Part shown: positions 63,355-64,000 of the stretch, piece after piece
Numbering within the stretch: the first letter of the stretch is position 1
Layout of the letters: each line of letters starts with the position of its first letter
Source: Vespula vulgaris
Taxonomy: Eukaryota > Arthropoda > Insecta > Hymenoptera > Vespidae
NCBI RefSeq assembly: GCF_905475345.1
Contig: NC_066590.1
Coordinates: forward strand, 7,811,001-7,875,000
Direction: 5' to 3'
DNA length: 64,000 nucleotides
Notes under the pieces: model-generated
Database searches by the model: none
What the model was told of the DNA's origin: nothing
What the model saw: the letters and a program-made list of their open reading frames with translations, nothing else
Program-made: the position numbers and the translations under genes

Positions 63355-64000
63355 CTTAAAAAAAAAAAAGAAAAAGAAAGAAGAATAAAAAGCAGTCTGG
63401 ATTATTATTCAATATCTCGAGTGAGTTCAATGCTCTCAAAAAAAAAAGAAAGAGAGAGAGAGAGAAAGAGAAAGAAAAAAAAAGCGATCGATAACCTTTT
63501 TAATTTTCGAGATAATATCTGAAAAATTCAATATTTTCATAAATACAAATGGTACCCACGTAATACTCCGTTAAATACATCGGAGTTACTTGAAAAGTAC
63601 TCGAGTTAAATGAACGATAGAGTTAATATTTAACTACGAAATCAGAAACAACGAGGACGAAGGTAAATAGACAAAAAAAAAAAAGAAAGAAAAAAAGAAT
63701 TGAGAGAAAAAAAAAGAAGAAAAAAGAAAAGGAATAAACATTGTCGGTGAGAGGCTCTCATCGTTTATCGTTCACGCTCTCGACGATGTCCATTGAACCC
63801 GATGGTACACGGTAGACTCTTATTAGATCACCGTCGTGTAATAGGATCGAACGATAGGAATGATTTGTGAGGATGGCCGTGATTTAAATAAGAAATCGGT
63901 GACAAACACGTCGTGTGGATGTACTTGTACGAGCGCTTGTATGCGTTCGCGAGCGCGCGAACACGCACAAATACACACATACACACACGCTTTGGCTGGT
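63355..64000. other. Sequence upstream of the 93-nt exon; presumed intron
   Basis: A/G-rich on the plus strand (pyrimidine-rich on the gene strand) near the exon, then unremarkable sequence with an ACAC-rich end. No exon recognised. Confidence 0.4.

Noticed and set aside
1..64000. CRISPR arrays, bacterial operons, insertion sequences, intact transposons or viral genes
   Set aside because: The only regular repeats are simple microsatellites without unique spacers; no transposase, integrase or reverse-transcriptase frame was recognised.

Overview
This is nuclear DNA from an animal, most likely an insect and probably a hymenopteran. That assignment is inferred from AT-rich introns with no visible CpG depletion, short CpG-rich islands, a dense load of GA/CT, TA, GAA and TCG microsatellites, and compact GT-AG exons. 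There is no bacterial gene organisation, operon, CRISPR array, tRNA or rRNA that I can recognise. Almost every long reading frame in the window is an artefact of stop-free microsatellite sequence.

One gene accounts for nearly all the coding signal. It lies on the minus strand (transcribed right to left) and probably runs off both edges. A tight block of five exons sits at 44816-47965, separated by introns of 120-195 bp, and every junction agrees in phase. The block encodes 832 codons of a serine-rich, disordered, probably heavily phosphorylated protein with a run of 35 serines. Upstream, a 93-nt exon (63262-63354) is in matching phase 0 after a 15.3-kb intron. Downstream, a 43-nt microexon (40573-40615) takes phase 0 in and gives phase 1 out. 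A separate ATG-bearing exon at 32624-32813 also leaves in phase 1, so it looks like an alternative first coding exon that makes a short isoform sharing the C-terminus encoded beyond the left edge. I could not assign the protein to a named family.

Layout. 1-32.6 kb: one long intron of this gene, microsatellite-rich, with a candidate zero-length recursive splice site at 20910/20911. 32.6-32.8 kb: alternative first coding exon. 32.8-40.6 kb: intron with a CpG-rich palindromic promoter candidate near 37.2 kb. 40.6 kb: microexon. 44.8-48.0 kb: main exon cluster. 48-63.3 kb: large upstream intron containing a weaker alternative-first-exon candidate (54349-54530) and a TATA-bearing GC-rich patch (about 60.96-61.14 kb). 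63.26-63.35 kb: upstream exon.

The most interesting points are the two converging 5' ends with matched phase, the microexon, the recursive-splice candidate in a >32-kb intron, the mixed-codon 35-serine run, and a perfect 21-bp-arm hairpin at 31804-31852. I see no evidence for a novel defence, mobile or biosynthetic system. All exon calls come from splice motifs, open frame and phase only; no transcript or homology search was possible.
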